This document shows, in pieces, positions 24,094 to 32,928 of a DNA stretch of 64,000 bases. The notes beneath the pieces were generated by a model, which had not been told where the DNA came from, ran no database searches, and saw only the letters and a program-made list of their open reading frames with translations. Positions within the stretch are counted from its first letter, which is position 1; every line of letters begins with the position of its first letter. Source of the stretch: Anaerobacillus alkaliphilus (GTDB lineage Bacteria; Bacillota; Bacilli; Bacillales; Anaerobacillaceae); contig NZ_QOUX01000042.1 in the NCBI RefSeq assembly GCF_004116265.1, forward strand, positions 62,001 to 126,000, in the 5' to 3' direction. The position numbers and the translations under genes are program-made.

Positions 24094-24213
24094 TAATGAA
24101 TTTCATAATTCCATATTCTTGCCACGAAGATACCATATGTAGTTGCGCTAAACCTTTCGCAACTACATATGGTTTTGGGTGGCTCATTTTTGGTAACTAT
24201 GAAATTCATTCAC
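24094..24213. repeat. Nested inverted-repeat structure
   Basis: An inner perfect 15-bp inverted repeat, CCATATGTAGTTGCG and CGCAACTACATATGG (24133-24147 and 24158-24172), has a 10-nt loop. An outer inverted pair, AATGAATTTCATA and TATGAAATTCATT, lies near the ends. TTTTGGG follows the inner stem. It occupies the gap between the 56-residue gene and the yheC/yheD cluster and could end the yheCD transcript. The sequence ATGAATTTCATAATT recurs at 39400. Confidence 0.75.
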
Positions 24214-24264
24214 AAACATAATCATTAAAAAACCTCAGAACAATAGCTTCCTGAGGTTTCAATA

Positions 24265-25449
24265 CTAAAATCCTGTATCTTCATAGAAGCACTGGATTAA
24301 TGTTTGCAGTGCTTTTCCTTGAATATGAGGCTCATCAAATTGCATTGGTTTTGAATTAATTTCAAAAATCCAGAGTTGATTAGCTTCGTCTACTCCTAAA
24401 TCAATCGAAAATTCACATAGATATCCATAAGCTAATTCAAGCTGATTAGCAATTTGAATAGCTAATTTTTGAATTTCTTGTCTATCAATGCCACTACTTA
24501 CAGTTTCAAAAGGCAAAATTGATCCACCTTGAGGAACGTGAGTTGTAACAGAACCTTGGCCAGCCCACCGAACACCAATCCCAGTTACTCCCCAATGCTC
24601 TTTCACTCGTTGAACTAATATTCTCAAATCGTAAGGACGGTTAAGATATTGTTTAAGAGCAATATGTTTCTGGATAATTACCGTTTGAGCATGTAACTTA
24701 GACTTTAAAGCCTCCCAAGCTTCTCCGTATGACGAATACTTATTTTTTACCTTATTAGAAGTTACTTCAATATGATTTATATTCTTCTTAACAAGGTATA
24801 CGCCATTTCCGCGATTACTTAACACTGGTTTAACAATTAGAGTTTGGTATTTCTCGATCCAGTCTGTAAACTTTCTAAAGTCGTCCATCACCATTGTATC
24901 CGGCAAATAATCTTTACATAAATCGTTCTGAAGTAGTTGCTTATAGGTTTCCCACTTGTTAAAAAAATGGGGATTGTAGAGAGGAATGGCGTTTTGTAGC
25001 GCCATTTTACGAATTTCATCTAACTTTTCTTCAGCGCGATATGACGCAACCCTATTGTAAATAATATCAGGTAAAGGTAAACAAGCTTTTCGCCACTCTC
25101 CTTCAATAAAGAGAAAACCGTCAATTTCTTCCCCCTGGTAGCCTTCAGGTGTCATAACAAAGAGGATCCCACCAGTCTGTTGGAGCTGATGATGGATTTT
25201 TTTAAATGTAGAGCGATTTCCATAAAAATCTTGTCGACCTTCTTTGCTTGTTAAGATTGCAATTACGGGGCCAACTTTATTTTTATTTCTTTTTACCTTA
25301 AAGGCTACACCAGAACTATCTTCCTCATATAAAATAGGGAGGTTGTTCTTTCCAAATACTAACGGTTGTTTACAATCAGTTAGCCACTTATTTTTAGTAA
25401 TGTTATAAAAAAGTTCCATGAGCATTAACGAGTTCTGGTTGTTTTTCAA
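24265..25449 (-). CDS. YheC/YheD family spore-coat ATP-grasp protein (4th gene)
   Basis: The product has up to 394 residues. The ATP-grasp core shows VKPVLSNRGNGVYLV (about 200-215), PYDLRILVQR (about 270) and LWIFEINSKPMQF near the end, with the metal-binding Glu and Asn. Family members are spore-coat associated in B. subtilis; the ligase reaction is unknown. Its start is uncertain: the TTG at 25449 lies 47 bp inside the previous gene, and an ATG at 25425 or 25419 is possible, none with a good ribosome site. It has the length of a YheC-like protein. It is the last of four tandem paralogues. Confidence 0.85.
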   Translation of the reverse strand: MKNNQNSLMLMELFYNITKNKWLTDCKQPLVFGKNNLPILYEEDSSGVAFKVKRNKNKVGPVIAILTSKEGRQDFYGNRSTFKKIHHQLQQTGGILFVMTPEGYQGEEIDGFLFIEGEWRKACLPLPDIIYNRVASYRAEEKLDEIRKMALQNAIPLYNPHFFNKWETYKQLLQNDLCKDYLPDTMVMDDFRKFTDWIEKYQTLIVKPVLSNRGNGVYLVKKNINHIEVTSNKVKNKYSSYGEAWEALKSKLHAQTVIIQKHIALKQYLNRPYDLRILVQRVKEHWGVTGIGVRWAGQGSVTTHVPQGGSILPFETVSSGIDRQEIQKLAIQIANQLELAYGYLCEFSIDLGVDEANQLWIFEINSKPMQFDEPHIQGKALQTLIQCFYEDTGF

Positions 25450-26797
25450 CCGATTGTTTAAATAGGAAAACTGCGTATTCTAATGGAAGGCGCCGTGATT
25501 GTAAATCATCTCCCTTTAACTTTGGATGGGAAAAGATTGTTCTACCAGGTTTGGAATTAGCTTCAAACATCCATACGTGTTCATCTTGGTCAACACCAAT
25601 ATCAAACCCTATTTCACCAATGAAACCAGGCATATTTGCATCAATTTTTTCACTTAAGAGTAAGGCTGTTTCATGTAATTTTTTGGCGATCGTAGGAGTA
25701 GCACCTATGTCATGAAGAATTTCTTTGACAGTTTTTACTTCACCACCACTTTTTACATGAGTGGTAATACTACCTGTACCGGCAATTTTTGCTGCGATTG
25801 CACTGACACACCACTTTCCTTCGTCGTCTTTGTTAGTATGAATACGAAAATCAATCGGATTGTTATTCCATTTTAATAACCGAATTCCTTGTTGAGCTAT
25901 CATTTCTTCTAAGCCAAACGGGAATTGGCGTCGCACTAAACGCTTTAGCGATGAATATCTTCTTAATCGATTTTCTTCATTATTTCTGAAACGACAATAA
26001 ACAAATGGATCATCATTCTTTTGAATTAACTGTTGAATTCCTAAGCCAAGACTTCCATTGGCTGGCTTCACGTAAACTTGCTTAAACTCTTCCAATAATT
26101 TTTCAATATCGTGAAATTCAGGTTGAAAATAGCTTCTAGGTAAATGTTTACTAGCTTCGTTGTCGTTTACTAGCATTTGATGTATATCCCATTTATTGAA
26201 AAATCCCGGATTAAACCAAGGAATATCATATTCTTTTTGGAGGCGTTCCTTTACTTCCTTAGAAAATTCCAGGTTTTCTACTTTTCGATTAGGGAGCCGA
26301 TCATAGACAACATTAGGAATTGGAACTTTACGCTGCCTCCAGCCTTCGTTTGTGTAAAAGTAGCCATTTACTGTTCCATTTTCCCAATCAATTTGGTGAG
26401 CACCGAAAACAAAATAAAATGCACCGATCTTTTTTTCTACCGATAATAGCTTAGCAAAAAATAGAGAACGCTCTCCAATAGGTCGTAAATTGAACTGAGT
26501 AAATCCTGCAGTGAAAATTCCTACCAAAGGTCCAAGGTATAACGTTTGATCTTTCTGAAATACATGGATAAGGCTTTCATGAGGTATCATTAACTGATCC
26601 CATAAATCACTAGATAATTTATATTCATTTTTCTGATCAGGGTGCGGTGCAACCTCACAAGAAACTGTTTTGGTCCCAAAGGAAATGGCGGTAGGGAATT
26701 GCATACGGTCTACATATTCCTTAAACATTTCCACTGGCACAAAAAAAGTACCGGAACGACTGTTTTCACTCACTAACTGTAGTGCTTCTTGCTTCAT
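25403..26797 (-). CDS. YheC/YheD family spore-coat ATP-grasp protein (3rd gene)
   Basis: The product has 464 residues. An N-terminal domain of about 130 residues (EMFKEYVDRMQFP..., as in YheD) precedes the ATP-grasp region with VKPANGSLGLGIQQL, DFRIHTNKDDEGKW and VWMFEANSKPGRT. The ATG at 26797 overlaps the upstream stop by 4 bp and follows AAAAGGAG, so it is preferred over the start at 26839. The long, YheD-like architecture alternates with the short, YheC-like ones in this cluster. Confidence 0.87.
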   Translation of the reverse strand: MKQEALQLVSENSRSGTFFVPVEMFKEYVDRMQFPTAISFGTKTVSCEVAPHPDQKNEYKLSSDLWDQLMIPHESLIHVFQKDQTLYLGPLVGIFTAGFTQFNLRPIGERSLFFAKLLSVEKKIGAFYFVFGAHQIDWENGTVNGYFYTNEGWRQRKVPIPNVVYDRLPNRKVENLEFSKEVKERLQKEYDIPWFNPGFFNKWDIHQMLVNDNEASKHLPRSYFQPEFHDIEKLLEEFKQVYVKPANGSLGLGIQQLIQKNDDPFVYCRFRNNEENRLRRYSSLKRLVRRQFPFGLEEMIAQQGIRLLKWNNNPIDFRIHTNKDDEGKWCVSAIAAKIAGTGSITTHVKSGGEVKTVKEILHDIGATPTIAKKLHETALLLSEKIDANMPGFIGEIGFDIGVDQDEHVWMFEANSKPGRTIFSHPKLKGDDLQSRRLPLEYAVFLFKQSVEKQPELVNAHGTFL

Positions 26798-27870
26798 GAA
26801 ACTCCAACTCCTTTTCTTTTCGCATCTAAATATAGGCAATAATGAATTGGCGAACTTGCCAAAGTTGCTGTTTTGTGTGGGAAGCTAGTTGTAATTACTT
26901 TTCTTCCAGGCTTAGAGTTAACCTCTAGGAGCCATAGTTTACCATCTGTATCAAAGCCGAAATCAAGCCCTAGTTCAAAAAGCTCATAGCCATGTTTTTC
27001 AAGCGCAGAAGGGATCCGCTCAATTAGGGCTTGTAATTGAGTTTGGAGCGGTAGTTGTGCATCAAGTGGAAGAAGATGTAACCAATCTTCATAGGATTCG
27101 ACTTGGCCGCCACTTCCTAGGTTTGAAGTGAAATCACCGATTTTCCCAGTTCGAATGCCCCTACCAATTTCTGTCCAGTCTCCTTGACTATTTCTTTGAA
27201 GGAAAACTCTAAGATCAAAAGGACGCTGTTCATGATTATTTAAGGATAAAAAAGGTTGGCAAAGGTATCTTCTTTTTTCTGTAACTTTCTCTACCAGATG
27301 CTCTAACTGCTTTTTGGATAAAAGCTTTTCAAACGGTGTACCGTACTTCTTAGCGGTAAGAGCAAACTTCTTGTTCTTGCTTGATACAATAAAAATACCT
27401 TTTCCTTGAGAACCACTTACTGGTTTTACTAGGATTGAATGTAATCTAGACAAGGCTGTAAAGAGAGTATCTGTAGTCAGTAGCTCTGTTTCAGGTAAAA
27501 AGTGGTTAATGAAAGGGTCTTCTTTTAAGGCATTGAAAACGACCCATTTGTTTGGAAGTCCATGACCTAAAAATTGGATATCAGGTTGGGATTTGAGCCA
27601 AGTAATATTCGGATATATTGATTTGAATGTATCCTCATTGTCATAGAAACAACGGTCATATATATACGTAGGGAGTGGAAAGTCCTTAGTCAACCACTGA
27701 TTTTCATGAGGACAAAACGCTTTTCCACGTGCAGTTCGGGCAGTAAGATCAATGTCCTTTGGTGAGAATAGAAAGATGGATACATTTTTTAACACGCTAG
27801 CTTCTGCAATTGCAGTGAAATAATCTTCTTCCTGGAGAAGATTTGTTACTATAATTCCGAGCGTTACCAT
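26794..27870 (-). CDS. yheC: YheC/YheD family spore-coat ATP-grasp protein (2nd gene)
   Basis: The product has 358 residues, close to YheC of B. subtilis. It lacks the extra N-terminal domain. The ATP-grasp motifs are VKPVSGSQGKGIFIV, PFDLRVFLQR and LWLLEVNSKPGRK. The start MVTLGIIVTN is 5 bp after the preceding gene. It is coupled by a 4-bp overlap to the third paralogue. Expression in the mother cell during sporulation is expected from the family. Confidence 0.88.
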   Translation of the reverse strand: MVTLGIIVTNLLQEEDYFTAIAEASVLKNVSIFLFSPKDIDLTARTARGKAFCPHENQWLTKDFPLPTYIYDRCFYDNEDTFKSIYPNITWLKSQPDIQFLGHGLPNKWVVFNALKEDPFINHFLPETELLTTDTLFTALSRLHSILVKPVSGSQGKGIFIVSSKNKKFALTAKKYGTPFEKLLSKKQLEHLVEKVTEKRRYLCQPFLSLNNHEQRPFDLRVFLQRNSQGDWTEIGRGIRTGKIGDFTSNLGSGGQVESYEDWLHLLPLDAQLPLQTQLQALIERIPSALEKHGYELFELGLDFGFDTDGKLWLLEVNSKPGRKVITTSFPHKTATLASSPIHYCLYLDAKRKGVGVS

Positions 27871-27875
27871 GGTAT

Positions 27876-29264
27876 TTATCTCTCCTTCCTCTTCTCACTC
27901 TTTTGCAATGGATATCCACTTAAATGAGCCAAGTAAGCAATAATTGACTTAGTAGATGGGCGAATACGTTCACTAGGTTCATCATCCACCTTTGAAGGTT
28001 TTGAGTTGACTTCAATGATCCAGAGTTTCCCTTCTTTATCTAATCCAATATCGATACCAAGTTCTCCAAATAATCCATCGTAGCTTTCAGATATCAAATT
28101 ACAAACCTCTACAGCAAGTTCTCCCATTAATTTGACGTATTGTTTAGCTAGTTTCTCATCAAACATGGTAGTGAGTACCTCTAGTGGCCTCTTTTGTTCT
28201 CCTCCTTGCGCTAGGTTTGATACCATCTTTTCTTTTGGAGAGATCCTTGCTACCGATGAAATAACTTTCCATAATCCTTCTTCATTTTTTATACAAAGAA
28301 TGCGAAAGTCGAGCGGACGGTCTTCTTCGTACTTGATAAGATCAATCCCCTGCTGAACTATAAATGTTTTTTTTGTTAGTCTCTCTTTAAGTCTTTTAAA
28401 AAGTAGGTAACTAGAATGGAACGTGGTAGAATTCTCCTGAGAAATAGATGAATAGAATACGAGATACTTATCTTCAACTTTTTCGATTTTTAAGATTTGT
28501 CTACCCTGACTCCCATTTACTGGTTTGACAAAAATGAAAGGGTAAATGGTAAGCAGTTCGGTAAATGTGTCATAGTCACTAAAGAGAGTTGTTTTTGGTA
28601 AATATGGAGCCATTTCAGGGAAACTAGATAATGCTTCATGAATTTCCCATTTATCTAAAAAGCAGTGATTAAAGAAATGTATTTGATTTTCTTGGAGCGA
28701 AGCAATAAAATCTTTATAAATATCCGAGGCCTCAAAAGACCTTGATCCTATACGATTGTAAACAGCATCAGGATCGGGAAATACATATTGCTCCCATTGT
28801 TCATTTTGAAATGAAAACCCACAGGTTGGTTCGTTTTTTTTCAGGAGTGGTTTGATATAAAAAAGAATATGGTGTCGTTTTGCAAAACGTGCTAGTTCTT
28901 CAAAAAAGGACGTCATGCTACCAAACTTTGTATCCTCGTGGTACATTTGGTTTGTGATGCAGGTAATTATAGGTCCGATTTTTAGAATATTCTCCTCCTG
29001 TTTATATAGACAATGTATGGGCAATATTTCAAAAGGAATACTTATTTTTTCAGCTAGTGGCAAACTAATTTCGATTGTTGGCATTTTAAATGACAGAGTC
29101 TCTACAATGGTCACTAGTTCAATTTGATTACCAAACTGAAATTGAATTTGATTGTTATGGTGTAAATCCCATTTTCTGCATAATGATTTTGAAATTCTTA
29201 TTTGATTACTACTTTCAAAGTTTCCATTTTTATCAACCTGAACAATTATTTTTCTTATGAACAT
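27876..29264 (-). CDS. yheD: YheC/YheD family spore-coat ATP-grasp protein (1st gene)
   Basis: The product has 462 residues, close to B. subtilis YheD. An N-terminal domain of about 110 residues (FIRKIIVQVDKNGNF, LCRKWDLHHNNQIQF) is followed by the ATP-grasp domain with VKPVNGSQGRQILKI, PLDFRILCIKNEEG and LWIIEVNSKPSKV. It is the first gene of the four-gene minus-strand unit and is divergent from yheB. B. subtilis has one yheC-yheD pair at the matching place, next to yheB and yheA. Confidence 0.9.
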   Translation of the reverse strand: MFIRKIIVQVDKNGNFESSNQIRISKSLCRKWDLHHNNQIQFQFGNQIELVTIVETLSFKMPTIEISLPLAEKISIPFEILPIHCLYKQEENILKIGPIITCITNQMYHEDTKFGSMTSFFEELARFAKRHHILFYIKPLLKKNEPTCGFSFQNEQWEQYVFPDPDAVYNRIGSRSFEASDIYKDFIASLQENQIHFFNHCFLDKWEIHEALSSFPEMAPYLPKTTLFSDYDTFTELLTIYPFIFVKPVNGSQGRQILKIEKVEDKYLVFYSSISQENSTTFHSSYLLFKRLKERLTKKTFIVQQGIDLIKYEEDRPLDFRILCIKNEEGLWKVISSVARISPKEKMVSNLAQGGEQKRPLEVLTTMFDEKLAKQYVKLMGELAVEVCNLISESYDGLFGELGIDIGLDKEGKLWIIEVNSKPSKVDDEPSERIRPSTKSIIAYLAHLSGYPLQKSEKRKER

Positions 29265-29288
29265 TTAGACCACTCATTTTTATCAATT

Positions 29289-29378
29289 TTGAATTCTGAC
29301 TTGTGAATGATGAATTTGTTGGAATAAGATACTTCGAAGTTATACTTTCAATAATTCAACATTCATAATTCATAATTT
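29289..29378. repeat. Heptamer/palindrome repeat, copy C
   Basis: Degenerate TGAATGATGAATT on the left, the palindrome ACTTCGAAGT at 29331-29340, and two tandem TTCATAA units (29362-29375) on the right. It has the same design as the copies at 40461-40591 and 59827-59909. It lies in the divergent yheD-yheB gap. Confidence 0.6.
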
Positions 29379-29463
29379 ACAAGTAAAAAGGTAGGCATTT
29401 GTTGATACGCTATCCTATGTAAATGTAGGCGTATGTGTGATTGAAAAGAAGAGGAGTGACATT

Positions 29464-30600
29464 GTGAACGTTGTTGTTGTAGTTATTATGATGGTTTTAG
29501 TCGGGGCTTTAATTGGAGGAGTAACAAACTCGCTAGCAATTAAGATGTTATTTCGCCCTTATCGTGCTTATTTTATTGGGAAATGGAGAGTACCTTTTAC
29601 ACCTGGGTTAATTCCAAAGCGTAGAGGTGAGCTGGCAGAGCAGCTTGGAAAATTAGTTGTTAACCACCTGCTAACAGCAGAAGGGTTACAGAAAAAACTA
29701 CAGGACAAATTATTTCTTAATGAAATAACCGAGTGGGTACAACGAGAGGTAACAAAACTAGTCAGTAGTGAAGAAACGTTAGTTAATGTGTTAGAAAAGT
29801 GGTTTGGGATTACAAATGGAAAAGAAAAAGCTAGAGCTGGGCTTGAGCGTTGGCTAAATAAGAAGCTCAATGTTATGGTGGAAGAAATTCGCCCACTTCA
29901 ATTAGAAGAAGTTGTACCTAAAGGGGTTAATGAAGCAGTAGACAAATACATACCCCAATTAACTCACCTGATCTTGGAAAAAGTTAAGAATTACTTTAAC
30001 AGTCCTGAAGGGATAGATCAGCTTGCTAATATGGTTGATCGTTTTCTTCTGGCAAAAGGTACATTTGGAAATATGATCACGATGTTCTTAGGTAATGAAC
30101 GGTTAGTTGACAAAATTCAGCCTGAAATTATTAAAATGCTTAATGATGAAGGTACTCATCAGCTTATTGAAGATTTTCTTACGAAGGAATGGAGAAAGGT
30201 GAAAAAACTTCGGGTAACAGATCTAGAGGAGTATATGGATGTAAATGAAGTGATGTCTTTTCTTCAGGAAAAGATCATGGATCATGTTCCATTTACAAAA
30301 TTAGATAAGCCCCTAAAAGAATGGTCATTAATTATAGAACAACCTTTAATAAATGAAGTTGTTCCTTTAGCTGTCAATAAGGTGGGACAGGCTGTCTCAA
30401 GTGAATTAGTAACTTTGTTAACCAAGCTTAAGTTAGAGGATGTCGTAAGAGAACAAGTAGAACAATTTTCGGTTAGTCGATTAGAAGACATGGTACTTTC
30501 AATATCAAGACGTGAGTTAAAACTGATTACCTATTTAGGCGCATTACTAGGAGGGTTAATCGGTCTTTTTCAAGGTATTTTTATCATATTCTTAAGTTAA
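29464..30600 (+). CDS. yheB: DUF445 family membrane protein YheB
   Basis: The product has 378 residues, as in B. subtilis YheB. The start is GTG 29464 after GAGGAGTGAC; an in-frame GTG at 29437 has no ribosome site. One hydrophobic N-terminal segment (about 2-20) and one C-terminal segment (about 355-377) enclose a long helical domain. The conserved IKMLFRPYRA and PFTPGLIPKRR motifs mark DUF445. The function is unknown. Gene order yheD-yheC divergent from yheB-yheA is as in B. subtilis. Confidence 0.92.
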   Translation: MNVVVVVIMMVLVGALIGGVTNSLAIKMLFRPYRAYFIGKWRVPFTPGLIPKRRGELAEQLGKLVVNHLLTAEGLQKKLQDKLFLNEITEWVQREVTKLVSSEETLVNVLEKWFGITNGKEKARAGLERWLNKKLNVMVEEIRPLQLEEVVPKGVNEAVDKYIPQLTHLILEKVKNYFNSPEGIDQLANMVDRFLLAKGTFGNMITMFLGNERLVDKIQPEIIKMLNDEGTHQLIEDFLTKEWRKVKKLRVTDLEEYMDVNEVMSFLQEKIMDHVPFTKLDKPLKEWSLIIEQPLINEVVPLAVNKVGQAVSSELVTLLTKLKLEDVVREQVEQFSVSRLEDMVLSISRRELKLITYLGALLGGLIGLFQGIFIIFLS

Positions 30601-30713
30601 TTCCCATAAAAGGTGAATATTGTTGGTAAAAATGTTATAGTCATGAGGTGTCTTTATAAAAAAAGCCGTTTCTAATTTTTATTGGAGAAAGGCTAAATCG
30701 GGAGGTAATCGTA

Positions 30714-31061
30714 ATGTCAAATGCATATGATAAGGCTCATGAGCTTGGTCGAATTCTAAAAGAAAGTGATGAATTTAAGCAACTTGCTGAACTTCATTCA
30801 AAAGTAAATGAGGATGCTCAAGCGAAACAAATGTTAGAAGGATTTCGTGCCATCCAAATGGAACTTCAACAAAAGCAAATGCAAGGCATGGACCTAACAG
30901 AAGAAGAGCTTCAAAAAGCACAAAGTGTTTTTGAACTTGTTCAGCAGCACGAATTAATTGGAAAATTAATGGAAGCAGAGCAACGCATGAGTCAATTAAT
31001 TGGAGACATTAACAGAATTATCGCAGAGCCTTTAGAAGAGCTTTACGGTATTGGTGAGTAA
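30714..31061 (+). CDS. yheA: YlbF/YmcA family protein YheA
   Basis: The product has 115 residues, almost entirely helical with heptad character (KQMLEGFRAIQMELQQKQMQ). It matches UPF0342/YheA, related to YlbF and YmcA, which form an RNase Y-associated complex in B. subtilis. YheA itself has no proven role. GGGAGGTAATC precedes the start. It follows yheB and ends at a duplicated terminator. Confidence 0.92.
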   Translation: MSNAYDKAHELGRILKESDEFKQLAELHSKVNEDAQAKQMLEGFRAIQMELQQKQMQGMDLTEEELQKAQSVFELVQQHELIGKLMEAEQRMSQLIGDINRIIAEPLEELYGIGE

Positions 31062-31120
31062 AAAAAATGGCCTTTTTGGGTCATTTGAAAAAAATGACCT
31101 TTTTGGGTCATTTTTTTTTT
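31061..31120 (+). terminator. Tandemly duplicated terminator of yheA
   Basis: Two adjacent copies of about 26-30 bp, AAATGRCC-CTTTTT-GGGTCATTT, follow the stop directly. The second forms AAATGACC/GGGTCATTT and ends in a run of ten T. The first has one changed base (ATGGCC), leaving a G-U pair. Confidence 0.8.
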
Positions 31121-31265
31121 GTTACAGGTAAAAGGAAAACGCTAATAACTTTTGTTAATCTTAAAAAGTATCTCGCAAGGCTATTTTCAACGATCTGTTC
31201 TATTGTACCAATTTATCACATAGGCTTTTACCAAACAGCATTTGTAGTGAAAAGGGGGATCAAGA

Positions 31266-32108
31266 GTGGCATATCGTTTATTAGCATTAGATATAGATGG
31301 GACGCTGTTACAATCGAACCATCGTTTAGCCAAACAAACAAAGGAAGCCATTGAATATGCGAAAAGAAAAGGTGTTTATGTAACATTAGCAACGGGTAGG
31401 TCTTTTCCTTCGGCACAAAAGGTAGCAAATGCATTGAATTTGGAAACAGATATCATCACTCATGATGGAGCATTTATTGGATCGTCACTAGAAAGTCCAA
31501 CATTTGAACGCAGACTAAATAATGACAAAGCTTTTCATATTGTTGAACTGTTAGAAAAACATAACTGTCATATCCGTGTCATGCACGAAAAGTTTGCGAT
31601 AGGGAATAAAATACGTCAAAAGAATTTTCTGGTCGCTAAAATGACCGTAGGTATTGGTGATCCTGTATTTTATCCTGTAACATTTGTTGACTCATTGAGT
31701 AATTACTTATTATCTGATCCAGTTATGCCTCCAAAAATTCATGCGTTCTTTTTTCACGAAAAAGATCGACTAGCTGCTAAGGAAGATTTAATAAAACAAA
31801 TTCCAGGAATTCACGTGACTTCTTCATCAGAAGGTGGACTTGAAATCGTTTCTGAAGGAATTTCAAAAGCTACTGGCCTACAAATTCTTGGGAAAAAATT
31901 AGGAATTAGCCTAAATAAGATGGTCGCCATAGGTGCTTATGATAATGATATTGAAATGATTACTCAAGTTGGCTTAGGAGTTGCGATGGGGAATGCACCC
32001 AAGTACATTCGTGACCAAGCAGATTGGGTAACAAGATCAAACAATCAAAATGGTGTTGCATATATGGTTAAAGAAGTATTTCGAAAACAATTAAACATGC
32101 AATTATAA
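31266..32108 (+). CDS. yhaX: Cof-type HAD phosphatase (YhaX-like)
   Basis: The product has 280 residues. HAD motif I is LALDIDGTLL (Asp10 and Asp12), motif II VTLATGRSF, and motif IV GAYDNDIEMI in place of the usual GD-x-x-ND. The cap type and length fit Cof/YhaX proteins, which hydrolyse sugar phosphates or flavin phosphates. The start is GTG 31266 after GGGGGAT. In B. subtilis, YhaX lies in this region and is linked to sporulation. Orthology is probable but rests on position and length. Confidence 0.85.
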   Translation: MAYRLLALDIDGTLLQSNHRLAKQTKEAIEYAKRKGVYVTLATGRSFPSAQKVANALNLETDIITHDGAFIGSSLESPTFERRLNNDKAFHIVELLEKHNCHIRVMHEKFAIGNKIRQKNFLVAKMTVGIGDPVFYPVTFVDSLSNYLLSDPVMPPKIHAFFFHEKDRLAAKEDLIKQIPGIHVTSSSEGGLEIVSEGISKATGLQILGKKLGISLNKMVAIGAYDNDIEMITQVGLGVAMGNAPKYIRDQADWVTRSNNQNGVAYMVKEVFRKQLNMQL

Positions 32109-32117
32109 GTGTGAAGA

Positions 32118-32149
32118 AATAGGAATCGGTTACGAACCGATTCCTATTT
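32118..32149. terminator. Bidirectional terminator between yhaX-like and yhzC
   Basis: AAATAGGAATCGGTT/AACCGATTCCTATTT is a perfect long stem with a 3-nt loop and T or A tracts on each side. Confidence 0.85.
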
Positions 32150-32155
32150 CTTTTA

Positions 32156-32341
32156 TTATTGATGAAACAAGACAAGACCACCTGAAGATTTAGTAACTCT
32201 ACTAGAGTATGTTTCATATTTCAGCTCAGCTATTTTACTTTCACCCAATTTTTTTGCCTCAGCATCATCTTTTGCATCAAATCTTTCATCTACTAGTACC
32301 TTACCAGTACCGTCAAAAACAGTCAGAACATAAACTGCCAT
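32156..32341 (-). CDS. yhzC: YhzC-like small protein
   Basis: The product has 61 residues. It begins MAVYVLTVFDGTGKVLVDE and has the central KDDAEAKKLGESKIAELKY. It is a soluble small protein of unknown role, of a type conserved in Bacillus near yhaX/yheA. The ATG at 32341 follows a GGGG-type site. It is convergent with the Cof phosphatase gene. Confidence 0.8.
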   Translation of the reverse strand: MAVYVLTVFDGTGKVLVDERFDAKDDAEAKKLGESKIAELKYETYSSRVTKSSGGLVLFHQ

Positions 32342-32536
32342 CTATTACACCCCCAAAGTTGTTATACTATTAGTTTACGTTTTTGAAAAGTACAAAAGCA
32401 AATAGTTAGACTTATTGGAACAATAAGAATATGAAAAGGGAAATTTAGTTAATATTGTCGCCCAGTATTTTTTTTCTTAAAAGAATGACCAAACGCCTAC
32501 CCTCTGAATATGATATCGTGGAAAGGGGAGATGGGC

Positions 32537-32902
32537 ATGCATCATAATCAAAGTATGTATGATATTTGTAAGAACCATATGCACCGATATGTATTAGTTC
32601 AAACAGCAGGTCAACAAGCGTACGATGGCATCGTTGAAAATGTAGACGACACAAATTTATATTTAGCAGTACCTGTTGGGGAAAGTATGCAACGTGAGGG
32701 AGAGAGTGAGGATCGTTTAGTTGGAGGTGTTGGATTCGGTTACCCTGGATTCGGCTATCCAGGATTCGGATACCCTGGTTTTGGTTACCCTGGCTACGGC
32801 TATCCTGGTTTTGGTTATCCATATTCGCCACGTCGCCGTTTTCAACGTCTAATTTTGCCACTAGCAGCAATCACTGCATTATCACTAATACCATACTATT
32901 AA
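32537..32902 (+). CDS. Gly-Tyr-Pro repeat protein, probable spore-surface type
   Basis: The product has 121 residues from ATG 32537, which follows AAGGGGAGATG; an earlier in-frame ATG at 32510 has no such site. The N-terminal part (MYDICKNHMHRYVLVQTAGQ) resembles a small beta-barrel, Hfq-like domain common in Bacillus proteins of unknown role. Residues about 65-95 are six pentapeptides GFGYP/GYGYP encoded by a 15-bp tandem repeat. The end, RRRFQRLILPLAAITALSLIP, is basic and then hydrophobic. Gly-Tyr-rich repeats recall coat proteins; this is an inference. Confidence 0.8.
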   Translation: MHHNQSMYDICKNHMHRYVLVQTAGQQAYDGIVENVDDTNLYLAVPVGESMQREGESEDRLVGGVGFGYPGFGYPGFGYPGFGYPGYGYPGFGYPYSPRRRFQRLILPLAAITALSLIPYY

Positions 32903-32904
32903 GG

Positions 32905-32928
32905 AAGCTGCTGAAAGCAGCTTTTTTT
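32905..32928 (+). terminator. Intrinsic terminator
   Basis: AAGCTGC/GCAGCTT with a 5-nt loop and seven T. Confidence 0.85.

Noticed and set aside
24012-24209. 65-codon open frame on the minus strand
   Set aside because: It lies over the nested inverted repeat and the 5' end of a better supported 56-codon gene; no ribosome site and no protein-like composition.
30660-30695. Terminator between yheB and yheA
   Set aside because: The hairpin AGCCGTTTCT/AGAAAGGCT has its T run on the minus-strand side, where there is no gene to end; it may be only a structured leader.
31067-31354. 95-codon open frame on the plus strand
   Set aside because: It starts in the duplicated terminator and runs out of frame into the Cof phosphatase gene.
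32445-32870. 141-codon open frame on the minus strand
   Set aside because: It is the antisense of the GFGYP repeat gene; its Gln-Asn-Arg repeats are a by-product of the 15-bp DNA repeat.
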